Below are positions 1 to 5,615 of a DNA stretch of 10,080 nucleotides, one piece after another. A model generated the notes under the pieces. The model made no database searches, had not been told where the DNA came from, and saw nothing but the letters and a program-made list of their open reading frames with translations. The translations under genes were made by a program, and so were the position numbers. Within the stretch, counting starts at the first letter, position 1. Every line of letters begins with the position of its first letter. This DNA is from Clostridia bacterium. Lineage in GTDB: Bacteria; Bacillota; Clostridia; Oscillospirales; CAG-272. Location of the stretch: assembly GCA_017958705.1 (NCBI GenBank), contig JAGDCE010000016.1, positions 1 through 10,080 on the forward strand. The letters run 5' to 3'.

Positions 1-36
1 CGCTTGAAGAAAACCGTTGAATTCGAATTTCTTCAT
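1..36 (-). CDS. Start of an unknown gene, cut by the window edge
   Basis: Only the first 12 codons are inside the window, reading MKKFEFNGFLQA on the minus strand. The ATG (34-36) overlaps the TAA of the preceding micro-ORF by one base (TAATG), a usual arrangement for translational coupling. There is no good separate Shine-Dalgarno site in front of it. The fragment is too short to assign a family, and the reading could also be a chance open frame. Its place after spo0A and the micro-ORF on the same strand suggests co-transcription. Confidence 0.45.
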   Translation of the reverse strand, partial: MKKFEFNGFLQA

Positions 37-83
37 TAGCGAAGCGTCTTCATTTCTTCATTAGCCCGCTTGCGGGCGTCTTC
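27..83. repeat. Two tandem imperfect repeat units (25 and 32 nt)
   Basis: Two consecutive units begin with the same 14 bases, ATTTCTTCATTAGC (27-40 and 52-65), and end with GCGTCTTC (44-51 and 76-83). The central bases differ: GAA in the first unit, and a longer insert in the second that forms the perfect palindrome GCCCGC-TT-GCGGGC (64-77). The units differ by 7 nt, so they fall in different reading frames. On the minus strand each unit carries a TAATGAAGAAAT junction; the left one is the actual stop/start overlap of the two small frames. This looks like a local duplication. Confidence 0.7.
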
Positions 84-110
84 ATTTTCGGCGCGGCAAA
101 GTTTATACAT
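36..110 (-). CDS. 24-codon micro-ORF downstream of spo0A
   Basis: The ATG at 108-110 is preceded by AAGGAAG (minus strand, 115-121) with 4 nt between, and the frame runs 24 codons to TAA at 36-38. The peptide starts MYKLCRAENEDARKRANEEM and ends KTLR: very hydrophilic, rich in Glu, Arg and Lys, with one Cys, no signal peptide and no membrane segment. It lies 65 nt after the spo0A stop on the same strand, with no clear promoter or terminator between, and its stop overlaps the start of the next frame. It could be a small protein, a leader peptide whose translation delivers ribosomes to the next gene, or a chance frame over a repeat. The Shine-Dalgarno site and the TAATG junction favour real translation. 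I do not recognise a family. Confidence 0.45.
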   Translation of the reverse strand: MYKLCRAENEDARKRANEEMKTLR

Positions 111-139
111 AATACTTCCTTATCACGCCGCGCCGAAAA
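85..139 (-). promoter_or_regulatory. 13-bp inverted repeat with the micro-ORF start in its loop
   Basis: TTTTCGGCGCGGC (85-97) and its exact reverse complement (127-139) are separated by 29 nt. In minus-strand RNA this gives a GC-rich 13-bp stem. The Shine-Dalgarno AAGGAAG (115-121) and the ATG (108-110) of the micro-ORF lie in the loop, and the 3' arm is already coding. The U run is on the 5' side of the stem, so it does not look like an intrinsic terminator on either strand. Possible roles are presentation of the start site, a protein-binding operator, or an mRNA 3'-end stabiliser for spo0A. The repeat is seen directly; the role is inferred. Confidence 0.6.
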
Positions 140-175
140 CGCCGCAGTGGTTTTTTATTTTATCCGGATACGGGT

Positions 176-949
176 TTATCCGATCTTGTTTTTCAGCCGC
201 AGATTGTCGGCGATCATGGCGATGAATTCGGAATTCGTCGGTTTGCCCCGGTCGTTCTGTATGGTATAGCCGAAATAAGAGTTCAGCGTTTCCACGTCGC
301 CGCGGTCCCACGCCACCTCTATCGCGTGGCGTATCGCGCGCTCGACTCTCGACGAGGTCGTTTTGTATTTCTTCGCGACGGACGGATAAAGCACCTTCGT
401 CACGGCGTTGATTATGTCGTTGTCGGCGATAGCCATCAGTATCGCGCAGCGCAGATACTGATAGCCCTTGATATGCGCCGGAACGCCGATCTGATGTATG
501 ATCCGCGTGACCTGCGTCTCTATATCGTTGTCGCGGTCGATGTGCGGCTGAGCCTTGAACGTGCCGTTTTTAAGACCGTACAGCCGTTTCATACGCTCCG
601 CCAGCACGGCGTTGTCGAACGGCTTTACCATGCAGTAAGCCGCGCCCGCCTCGTCCGCCTCCATGAATATGTTCTGGTTGCCGACGACGGTGGTGACGAT
701 GAACTCCGGGTATCTGTCCTTCGGCGTCACGTCCTTCACCGCCTTTATCAGCCGCACGCCGTCCGTCCCCGGCAGCCACATATCGCATATTATGAAATCC
801 GGCTGGATGGCGCGCGCCTTCGCCGTCGCCTCGGCGCCGTCACACGCGTCGTCGCACAGAAAGCTTCCCTCCCTGACGAGATAATCGTGTACGCTCTTGC
901 AAAACTGCCTTGACGGATCCGCAATTAGTACCTTGATTTTGGTATCCAT
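176..949 (-). CDS. spo0A: Spo0A, sporulation master response regulator
   Basis: A 257-residue protein that switches cells into sporulation when phosphorylated, binding DNA as a dimer at 0A boxes. The N-terminal receiver domain (about 4-125) has the acidic D11, the phosphoacceptor D56 (ICDMWLPGTDG) and the conserved K109 (VKPF). The C-terminal domain (about 145-254) is the Spo0A-specific fold, with the recognition-helix stretch TSSRVERAIRHAIEVAW and the near-invariant end GKPTNSEFIAMIADNLRL. A start 19 codons further upstream is open, but ATG at 947-949 is chosen because GGGAGG (959-964) lies 9 nt before it and the promoter would leave the upstream codons largely untranscribed. It is slightly shorter than the usual 260-270 residues, mainly through a short linker. 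The commonly found spoIVB neighbour is not upstream; a ComEC-like gene is. Family assignment is secure. Confidence 0.98.
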   Translation of the reverse strand: MDTKIKVLIADPSRQFCKSVHDYLVREGSFLCDDACDGAEATAKARAIQPDFIICDMWLPGTDGVRLIKAVKDVTPKDRYPEFIVTTVVGNQNIFMEADEAGAAYCMVKPFDNAVLAERMKRLYGLKNGTFKAQPHIDRDNDIETQVTRIIHQIGVPAHIKGYQYLRCAILMAIADNDIINAVTKVLYPSVAKKYKTTSSRVERAIRHAIEVAWDRGDVETLNSYFGYTIQNDRGKPTNSEFIAMIADNLRLKNKIG

Positions 950-996
950 TTTCTCAAACCTCCCAATATTTCCCAAAATTGGTATTTTATGGGAAT

Positions 997-1025
997 ATAA
1001 TACCACATCAAACGAGATTTTTCAA
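997..1025 (-). promoter_or_regulatory. Sigma-A type promoter of spo0A
   Basis: On the minus strand TTGAAA (1020-1025) and TATTAT (997-1002) are separated by exactly 17 bp. Transcription would begin near 990, about 40 nt before the spo0A ATG. Between start site and ATG lies CCAAT...ATTGG (963-967 and 978-982), a short inverted repeat whose 3' arm overlaps the first bases of the Shine-Dalgarno GGGAGG. A sigma-H element was not clear. Confidence 0.75.
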
Positions 1026-1035
1026 GATGTTTTGC

Positions 1036-1070
1036 AAAAAAATAATGCCAAAAATTCCCAATGATTTTTG
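1036..1070 (-). terminator. Possible weak terminator after the ComEC-like gene
   Basis: Minus-strand RNA can form CAAAAAU / AUUUUUG (1064-1070 with 1049-1055), followed after six bases by a run of seven U (1036-1042). The stem is all A-U except for one G-C pair, so it would be weak. Some readthrough into spo0A is likely. Confidence 0.3.
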
Positions 1071-1084
1071 TGCATATTGCCGTT

Positions 1085-1945
1085 TTATTTTTTTCGCTCG
1101 ACACGGTCGGGGAAAATGTCGTATATTACGACACCGTCGCCTTCGGTTATCGCTACGTCGGCGCCGAGCGCCTTCAGCGTGCTTATCACGCGCATCGACG
1201 GGTGACCGTAGCTGTTTTTGCCGCAGGATATCACGGCAAACGACGGGGAAGTTGCGCGAAGGAAGTCGTCCGTCGAAGAATAGTCGGAGCCGTGGTGGGC
1301 GATCTTTATAACGTCCGAGCGCAGGGAGGAGCCGTATTTTGAAAGCATCGTCTTTTCCTCGGCGGCGGACGCGTCGCCGCACAGAAGGACCGCTCTGTCG
1401 CCGCGGCTCACACGGCAGACGATGCTCGTGTCATTGTCCTTTTTCGCCTTCGCGTTCGGCGCCAGCACGTCGATCGAAAGCTCTCCGCAAACGTAACTCT
1501 GACCGGTCCGCGCGTATATGATCTCCTCGTCGCTCACGCCGTTGATTATGTTACTGTACGCGAAGATCGAGGCGTCGACCGGCTCCGGCATCAGCAGACG
1601 GTAAACGGAGAATTCCCTCATTATCCGCGGCACGTCGCCCGCGTGGTCGCGGTCGAAATGCGTTACGATCATATAGTCCGCATGATCGATCCCGAGCCGC
1701 TGCATATACCCGATCGCCTGCTCGGATCCGCCTTCGGCGGCGTCGATCATAACGACCGAATCGCCGCATATGATAAGCGCGCAGTCTCCCTCTCCCGCGT
1801 CGAAGAAGACTGCGCGCATAAAGCCGTCGGGACGGTCGTCCGGCAGTCTGCCGGATACGGCGGTGAATCCGAAAACGACCGTCAACACGGCAAGCACCGC
1901 CCTTACGGCGGTGCGTATGATCCTGTTTTTGACCGGCTTATCCAT
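1085..1945 (-). CDS. ComEC-type metallo-beta-lactamase-fold hydrolase, exported or membrane-anchored
   Basis: A 286-residue protein. Residues 11-30 are a hydrophobic segment after a basic N-terminus (signal peptide or anchor), so the rest should lie outside the membrane. From about 44 it matches the soluble metallo-beta-lactamase-like domain found at the C-terminus of ComEC/Rec2: FDAGEGDCALI (48-58), the metal-binding THFDRDH (95-101, with H96, D98, D100, H101), LLCGD (187-191), AHHGS (216-220) and the ISCGKNSYGHP stretch (239-249). The ComEC channel is missing, so this is a stand-alone hydrolase; relatives are presumed to act on nucleic acids or phosphoesters, but the substrate here is unknown. 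Its ATG (1943-1945) overlaps the end of the upstream glycosidase gene by 8 nt, so translation is probably coupled. It precedes spo0A by about 135 nt. Confidence 0.88.
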   Translation of the reverse strand: MDKPVKNRIIRTAVRAVLAVLTVVFGFTAVSGRLPDDRPDGFMRAVFFDAGEGDCALIICGDSVVMIDAAEGGSEQAIGYMQRLGIDHADYMIVTHFDRDHAGDVPRIMREFSVYRLLMPEPVDASIFAYSNIINGVSDEEIIYARTGQSYVCGELSIDVLAPNAKAKKDNDTSIVCRVSRGDRAVLLCGDASAAEEKTMLSKYGSSLRSDVIKIAHHGSDYSSTDDFLRATSPSFAVISCGKNSYGHPSMRVISTLKALGADVAITEGDGVVIYDIFPDRVERKK

Positions 1946-3632
1946 TTTCCGAAGCCGCCGGCGCGGAGGTTATGCGCTTCAGCTCTTCGGTCGGGAATTT
2001 GGCGCGGCGGTCGAACGTGTAAAGTCCGTTCTGTTCCTGCTCGACGTCAGTCAACTGCGTGTAGCAGAAGGCGCAGAGCTTGTCGTTCTGCAAAAGCGCC
2101 GAGACGAGCCCTTCGTAGCGTTTCAGGAATTCGTCCATATCCGCGGGCGACGCGCCGTAGCCCCAGCCGCCCTTGACTCCGGGCGACCACCACGTGCCGC
2201 CGAACTCGGAGACGAAGCAGAGATCGTCCGGATACGGTCCGGTCCAGTCGCCTGTCTGCTCGCCCTTCATCAGCTTGTCGTATTTTTCCTTGAATTTGAC
2301 CGGATCCTGCTCATAGTCGTGGCAGTCGTACATGTCGCAGAAGCCTTTTACGTGGAACCAGCCGCTCGTGTCGATGACGGGGCGCGTCGGGTCGAGCGCC
2401 TTGGTCACGCTGTAAACGTATTTCAACAGCTCCGGATCCTGATTCTGCTGCGTCTCGTTGAACGGGCACCAGCCTATCAGCGCGGGATGGTCGAAATCGC
2501 GCTCGACCTCATCAAGCCATTCGCCGACGAAGTTCTTCCATGCCGCGGGCTTGCTGATATCGAGCAGCCAGTTCGCGTGCTCTCCCCAGACCATATAGCC
2601 CGTTTTATCGGCGTGATACAGGAATCTCGGCTCGAATATCTTCTGGTGAAGTCTCGCGCCGTTGTAACCGCACGCCATGGAAAGCTCAATGTCGCGCTTA
2701 AGCGCCTCGTCCGTCGGCGCGGTATAAACGCCGTCGGGATAGAAGCCCTGATCGAGTATGAAGCGCCCGAAAACGGACTTGCCGTTGATATAGAATCTGT
2801 GATCGTGAACGGACACCTCGCGGATGCCGAAATAGCTCTGTACGGTGTCCTCGCCGAGCGTCAGCGTCAGATCGTACAGATTCGGCTCGCCCGGCGCCCA
2901 GAGCTTCGCCTCTTCTATCAGCAGCGTGAGCTCCGTGTTTTCCCCGCGAACTACGGCTTCCGTTTCTTCTTCATACGCGCCGTTATAAAACGCCGTCGCC
3001 TTCAACGTCTTGCCGTACGCGTTCTTTGTCTTTACAACTATCCTTACAAAGCCGTCGATTTTCGTATAGTATTTTGCTGATACGATATACGCCTCGGGCA
3101 CGGCTTCAAGCCATACCGTCTGCCAGATACCGGTGGTACGCGTATAGAAACAGCCGTAGGAATGATATCTGTCGCTCTGTTTGCCCGCGGGCTGAGTGCC
3201 CTTGCGGTTGTCGTCATACGCGCGGATCGTTATATCGTTTTCGCCGTCCGTCAGATACGGCGTGATATCGAACGAGAAAGAGATATAACCGCCGATGTGG
3301 CTGCCGGCTTCTTTGCCGTTTACCCAGACCGTCGTTTCATAATCGCACGCGCCGATATGTAATATCACGCGCTTGCCTTTGAAATCATCCGGTAAAACGA
3401 TTTTTCTCTTATACCATACGCAGCGCATAAAATCCTTGACCCCGATCCCGGAAAGCTCCGACTCGGGGCAGAACGGGACGGTTATCTTGGACGGCAGCGA
3501 CTCCGCTTCAAACAGCTTTCTTTCGGTACCGCTTACGCCGTGGTCGATCTCGAACTGCCATTCTCCGTTGAGATTGCACCACGCCTCGCGCATGAATTGC
3601 GGAAAAGGATGTTCACTTCTCGGTATGCTCAT
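1938..3632 (-). CDS. Glycoside hydrolase family 2 (beta-galactosidase/beta-glucuronidase-like)
   Basis: A 564-residue retaining glycosidase of the LacZ/UidA superfamily. Domains in order: N-terminal jelly-roll sugar-binding domain (about 10-180, with LNGEWQFEID, YKRKIVLP and VWVNGKEAGSHIGGY), immunoglobulin-like domain (about 182-275) and TIM barrel (about 278-550). In the barrel, FNE (391-393) gives the acid/base E393, and VSEFGG (474-479) gives the probable nucleophile E476. There is no signal peptide, so it should be cytoplasmic and act on imported oligosaccharides or glycosides. I see no clear NxKG motif of beta-glucuronidases, so the sugar is left open. The start has GTGAGG (3638-3643) 5 nt upstream. 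No sugar transporter lies within the window, and the pairing with an exported ComEC-like hydrolase is unusual. Confidence 0.93.
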   Translation of the reverse strand: MSIPRSEHPFPQFMREAWCNLNGEWQFEIDHGVSGTERKLFEAESLPSKITVPFCPESELSGIGVKDFMRCVWYKRKIVLPDDFKGKRVILHIGACDYETTVWVNGKEAGSHIGGYISFSFDITPYLTDGENDITIRAYDDNRKGTQPAGKQSDRYHSYGCFYTRTTGIWQTVWLEAVPEAYIVSAKYYTKIDGFVRIVVKTKNAYGKTLKATAFYNGAYEEETEAVVRGENTELTLLIEEAKLWAPGEPNLYDLTLTLGEDTVQSYFGIREVSVHDHRFYINGKSVFGRFILDQGFYPDGVYTAPTDEALKRDIELSMACGYNGARLHQKIFEPRFLYHADKTGYMVWGEHANWLLDISKPAAWKNFVGEWLDEVERDFDHPALIGWCPFNETQQNQDPELLKYVYSVTKALDPTRPVIDTSGWFHVKGFCDMYDCHDYEQDPVKFKEKYDKLMKGEQTGDWTGPYPDDLCFVSEFGGTWWSPGVKGGWGYGASPADMDEFLKRYEGLVSALLQNDKLCAFCYTQLTDVEQEQNGLYTFDRRAKFPTEELKRITSAPAASENG

Positions 3633-3658
3633 ACAGACCTCACTTGTTTTTTTCTTTC

Positions 3659-3687
3659 ATTTTATCACATATACTCCGGCTTTTCAA
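3659..3687 (-). promoter_or_regulatory. Promoter of the glycosidase/ComEC-like operon
   Basis: Minus-strand TTGAAA (3682-3687) and TAAAAT (3659-3664) with a 17-bp spacer, about 27 nt before the glycosidase start codon. A good sigma-A match with a short untranslated leader. Confidence 0.75.
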
Positions 3688-3707
3688 GGTTTAATTTAAA
3701 AAATATG

Positions 3708-3734
3708 AAAAAAAACGGCGCGGTTTTTGCACCG
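3708..3734 (-). terminator. Terminator-like hairpin on the minus strand with no gene in front of it
   Basis: Minus-strand RNA forms CGGUGC / GCGCCG (one G-U pair; 3729-3734 with 3716-3721), a 7-nt loop, then eight U (3708-3715). No minus-strand gene ends here: the gene to the right runs on the plus strand. An 8-bp inverted repeat, ACCGCAGA (3731-3738) and TCTGCGGT (3774-3781), shares bases with the terminator stem, so the two folds exclude one another, as in an attenuator. It sits between two divergent promoters. Confidence 0.5.
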
Positions 3735-3757
3735 CAGACCAAACGGGCGGGCTTCGG

Positions 3758-3786
3758 TTGAATTGTTCACACATCTGCGGTATAAT
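3758..3786 (+). promoter_or_regulatory. Promoter of the GNAT gene
   Basis: TTGAAT (3758-3763), a 17-bp spacer and perfect TATAAT (3781-3786), 32 nt before the TTG start. One arm of an 8-bp inverted repeat (TCTGCGGT, 3774-3781) runs through the spacer into the first base of the -10. Confidence 0.8.
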
Positions 3787-3818
3787 CCGATACGGTAATA
3801 TAGTAAGGCGGTGAGAAA

Positions 3819-4349
3819 TTGAAACTCGAAAACAGTATTGAGACTCCGAGACTGATAATACGCGCATACGAAAAAAGCGATCTCGGTTTCTGTCTGTCGC
3901 TGTGGTGCGACAAAGAAAACGGGTACTATATGGCAGATCCCGCCATTGAAAACGCCGACGAAAGGTATCTGTCTCTGGTTGAAGCCATGGCGGACGAAAA
4001 GGACGGTCTGTATCTTATCGCGCAGCTGAAGGGAAGCGATACCCGCGTCGGGACGTGCTGCGCCTTTCCCGAAGGCGGCAGCTGCGATATCGGCTACTGC
4101 GTGCGCAGGGACCTGTGGAGGCAGGGCTACGGCGGCGAGATTGTCGAAGCGCTGATCGGTCTGGCGGCCGCAAACGGGATGACTTCCGTCACCGCCGAGG
4201 CAGCGGACGACAACGCCGCGTCTGTCGCGCTGCTGAAAAAGTTCGGATTTCGCGCGGACCGGATAACGCGCTATAAAAAGCGCGGAGAGGAGACGTATTT
4301 CGACGCTCACGTTTACGTGCTCGCCCTCGGAAAAAACATCGGGGGCTGA
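3819..4349 (+). CDS. GNAT-family N-acetyltransferase (RimJ/RimL-like)
   Basis: A 176-residue acetyl-CoA-dependent acetyltransferase. The start IETPRLIIRAYEKSD (7-21) is typical of the RimJ/RimL branch, which acetylates protein N-termini but also many small amines. The acetyl-CoA pyrophosphate loop is RQGYGG (101-106) at the start of the motif A helix. The motif B region follows with NAASVALLKKFGF (132-144), as is usual in the family. The start codon is TTG (3819-3821), with AAGGCGG (3805-3811) 7 nt upstream; an in-frame ATG would remove the conserved N-terminus. The gene is monocistronic, with its own promoter and a strong terminator. The substrate cannot be read from sequence. Confidence 0.9.
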   Translation: MKLENSIETPRLIIRAYEKSDLGFCLSLWCDKENGYYMADPAIENADERYLSLVEAMADEKDGLYLIAQLKGSDTRVGTCCAFPEGGSCDIGYCVRRDLWRQGYGGEIVEALIGLAAANGMTSVTAEAADDNAASVALLKKFGFRADRITRYKKRGEETYFDAHVYVLALGKNIGG

Positions 4350-4360
4350 CGCGACTGTAA

Positions 4361-4388
4361 AAATCCCGCCGGATGCGGGATTTTTTTT
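4361..4388 (+). terminator. Intrinsic terminator of the GNAT gene
   Basis: AAATCCCGC (4361-4369) and GCGGGATTT (4375-4383) form a 9-bp stem around a 5-nt loop, with T residues continuing to 4388. It begins 11 nt after the stop codon. Confidence 0.92.
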
Positions 4389-4398
4389 CAAAAAGGTA

Positions 4399-4427
4399 TT
4401 GACAAACGCAGTTTTATGTGATATAAT
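4399..4427 (+). promoter_or_regulatory. Consensus sigma-A promoter of rplJ-rplL
   Basis: Perfect TTGACA (4399-4404), a 17-bp spacer and perfect TATAAT (4422-4427), plus an extended -10 TG (4419-4420). This is the strongest promoter in the window, as expected for ribosomal protein genes. Confidence 0.95.
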
Positions 4428-4433
4428 CACAGC

Positions 4434-4560
4434 GTTATCCAAAGACAGCAGGTTACGGTAAAATCGATGAGCTTTCCTGCCGAGGAGAAAAGTGATAGAT
4501 TTTTTATCATTTCCGTTCTTTGGAGCGGAAATTTTTTCTTCTCTCGTATTTGGTAAATCT
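4434..4560 (+). promoter_or_regulatory. Ribosomal protein L10 leader (autoregulatory 5' UTR)
   Basis: The 150-nt stretch between promoter and rplJ holds the hallmarks of the Firmicutes L10 leader: AAAGACAGCAGG (4441-4452), then CCTGCCGAGGAG (4476-4487), with GCAGG (4448-4452) pairing with CCTGC (4476-4480). This resembles the L10(L12)4 binding site on 23S rRNA. A small stem TGATA/TATCA (4493-4497 with 4505-4509) and then a terminator-like hairpin (4510-4537) follow. In known cases, excess L10-L12 complex binds the leader and lowers expression of the operon. The identification is from remembered motifs; a covariance-model search would confirm it. Confidence 0.85.
4510..4537 (+). terminator. 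Attenuator terminator within the L10 leader
   Basis: TTTCCGTTC (4510-4518) pairs with GAGCGGAAA (4523-4531, one G-U pair) around a TTTG loop, followed by six T (4532-4537). It stops 42 nt before the rplJ start codon, so it could end transcription prematurely when L10-L12 is in excess. Confidence 0.8.
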
Positions 4561-4579
4561 ATACGGAGGTAAAACAAAC

Positions 4580-5152
4580 ATGGCAAAAGAGAAAACTATC
4601 GCCGCGAAAGCGAAAGTAGTTGAAGAACTCAGCGCCAGACTGAAAGATGCTTCTTCCACCGTTATAGTCAATTACGCCGGCATCACCGTCGAGGATGATA
4701 CCAAGATGCGCAAAGCACTGCGCGAAGCGAACGTCGACTATACCGTCATAAAGAACCGCATCACTCTGCGTGCGCTCGAAGCTCTCGGCTACAATGAATT
4801 CGGCGATATTCTCACGGGGATGACCGCGGTTGCGATCGGCAAAGACGAAGTGTCTGCCGCCAAGGTCCTGAAGGAATACGACGACAAGGTCGAGACTTTC
4901 AGCATCAAGGCCGGTATATGCGACGGCAAAATGCTCGATCGTGACGAAGTCCTGGCTCTCGCTGCGATCCCGAACAGGGAAGTTCTTATTTCCAAGATGC
5001 TCGGCAGCCTGAACGGTCCTCTCTACAAACTCGCGATCGTACTTCAGGCGGTCGTAGACCAGGGCGGCGCAGCTCCCAAGGAAGAGGCGCCCGCGGCTGA
5101 AGAGGCCGCACCGGAAGCTCCTGCGGAACCGGAAGCAACTCCCGCAGAATAA
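4580..5152 (+). CDS. rplJ: 50S ribosomal protein L10 (uL10)
   Basis: A 190-residue protein that anchors L7/L12 dimers on the 23S rRNA stalk base and, with L12, represses its own operon. The rRNA-binding domain (about 1-135) has KAKVVEELSARLK, VIVNYAGITVEDDTKMRKAL and DYTVIKNRITLRAL. The C-terminal helix that carries the L12 dimers follows (about 135-160, MLGSLNGPLYKLAIVLQAV). Residues 162-190 are an acidic Ala/Pro/Glu-rich tail seen in many Clostridia. ATG at 4580 is chosen over an upstream in-frame ATG at 4520 because GGAGGT (4565-4570) lies 9 nt before it and the upstream codons fall inside the leader terminator. rplK-rplA are not upstream. Confidence 0.98.
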   Translation: MAKEKTIAAKAKVVEELSARLKDASSTVIVNYAGITVEDDTKMRKALREANVDYTVIKNRITLRALEALGYNEFGDILTGMTAVAIGKDEVSAAKVLKEYDDKVETFSIKAGICDGKMLDRDEVLALAAIPNREVLISKMLGSLNGPLYKLAIVLQAVVDQGGAAPKEEAPAAEEAAPEAPAEPEATPAE

Positions 5153-5191
5153 AAACACCACATAATAAATTGAATTTGGAGGAAAAACAAA

Positions 5192-5569
5192 ATGGCATCC
5201 GAAAAGACTACTGCTATACTTGACGCGATCAAGGGACTTACGATAATTGAACTTGCCGATCTCGTAAAAGAGATCGAGGCTGAATTCGGCGTATCCGCCG
5301 CCGTATCCGTCGCCGCTCCCGCAGCCGGCGAAGCCGCTCCCGCCGTCGAGGAAAAGACTGAATTCACCGTCGTCCTCAAAGGCTATGACGAAACCAAGAA
5401 AATGGGCATCATCAAGCTGGTCCGCGAAGTTACCGGTCTCGGCCTGAAGGAATCCAAGGACCTCGTCACCGAGGCTCCGAAGCCCATCAAGGAAGGCGTT
5501 GACAAGGCTACGGCTGAAGCTCTCGAGAAGCAGTTCACCGAAGCAGGCGCTCAGATCGAACTCAAATAA
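5192..5569 (+). CDS. rplL: 50S ribosomal protein L7/L12 (bL12)
   Basis: A 125-residue stalk protein that recruits and stimulates translation GTPases. The N-terminal dimerisation domain (about 4-33) binds L10. An Ala/Pro-rich hinge (about 35-52) leads to the compact C-terminal domain (about 55-125), with KMGIIKLVREVTGLGLKESK and LVTEAPKPIKEGV, the factor-binding face. It follows rplJ by 39 nt, and GGAGG (5178-5182) lies 9 nt before the ATG, consistent with the high translation this multicopy protein needs. A strong terminator follows, so rpoB is not part of this operon. Confidence 0.99.
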   Translation: MASEKTTAILDAIKGLTIIELADLVKEIEAEFGVSAAVSVAAPAAGEAAPAVEEKTEFTVVLKGYDETKKMGIIKLVREVTGLGLKESKDLVTEAPKPIKEGVDKATAEALEKQFTEAGAQIELK

Positions 5570-5582
5570 TCTACCGCCGTAT

Positions 5583-5612
5583 AAAAAAACGCACCGCACG
5601 GTGCGTTTTTTT
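5583..5612. terminator. Bidirectional terminator between rplL and the deacetylase gene
   Basis: A 14-bp perfect stem, seven A plus CGCACCG (5583-5596) against CGGTGCG plus seven T (5599-5612), with CA between. The A and T runs make it work in both directions: for rplL on plus and for the convergent gene that ends at 5616 on minus. Confidence 0.95.
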
Positions 5613-5615
5613 GTT

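Noticed and set aside
85..139. The 13-bp inverted repeat as a spo0A terminator or as ends of a mobile element
   Set aside because: The T run is on the wrong side of the stem for an intrinsic terminator, and the 29-nt interior with no target-site duplication does not support a transposable element.
612..619. TTGTCGAA, a match to the Spo0A-binding 0A box
   Set aside because: It lies inside the spo0A coding region; similar TGTCGAA matches elsewhere in the window are also in coding DNA and none were found in promoters.
1770..3080. Long plus-strand open frame (436 codons) opposite the glycosidase gene
   Set aside because: It is antisense to a clear GH2 gene; its length comes from the GC-rich codons of the real gene, and its protein shows no family motifs.
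3696..4586. Long minus-strand open frame opposite the GNAT gene
   Set aside because: It runs through two promoters, two terminators and the L10 leader, and the plus-strand gene has clear family motifs.
4559..5599. Long minus-strand open frame opposite rplJ-rplL
   Set aside because: Shadow of two highly conserved ribosomal protein genes.
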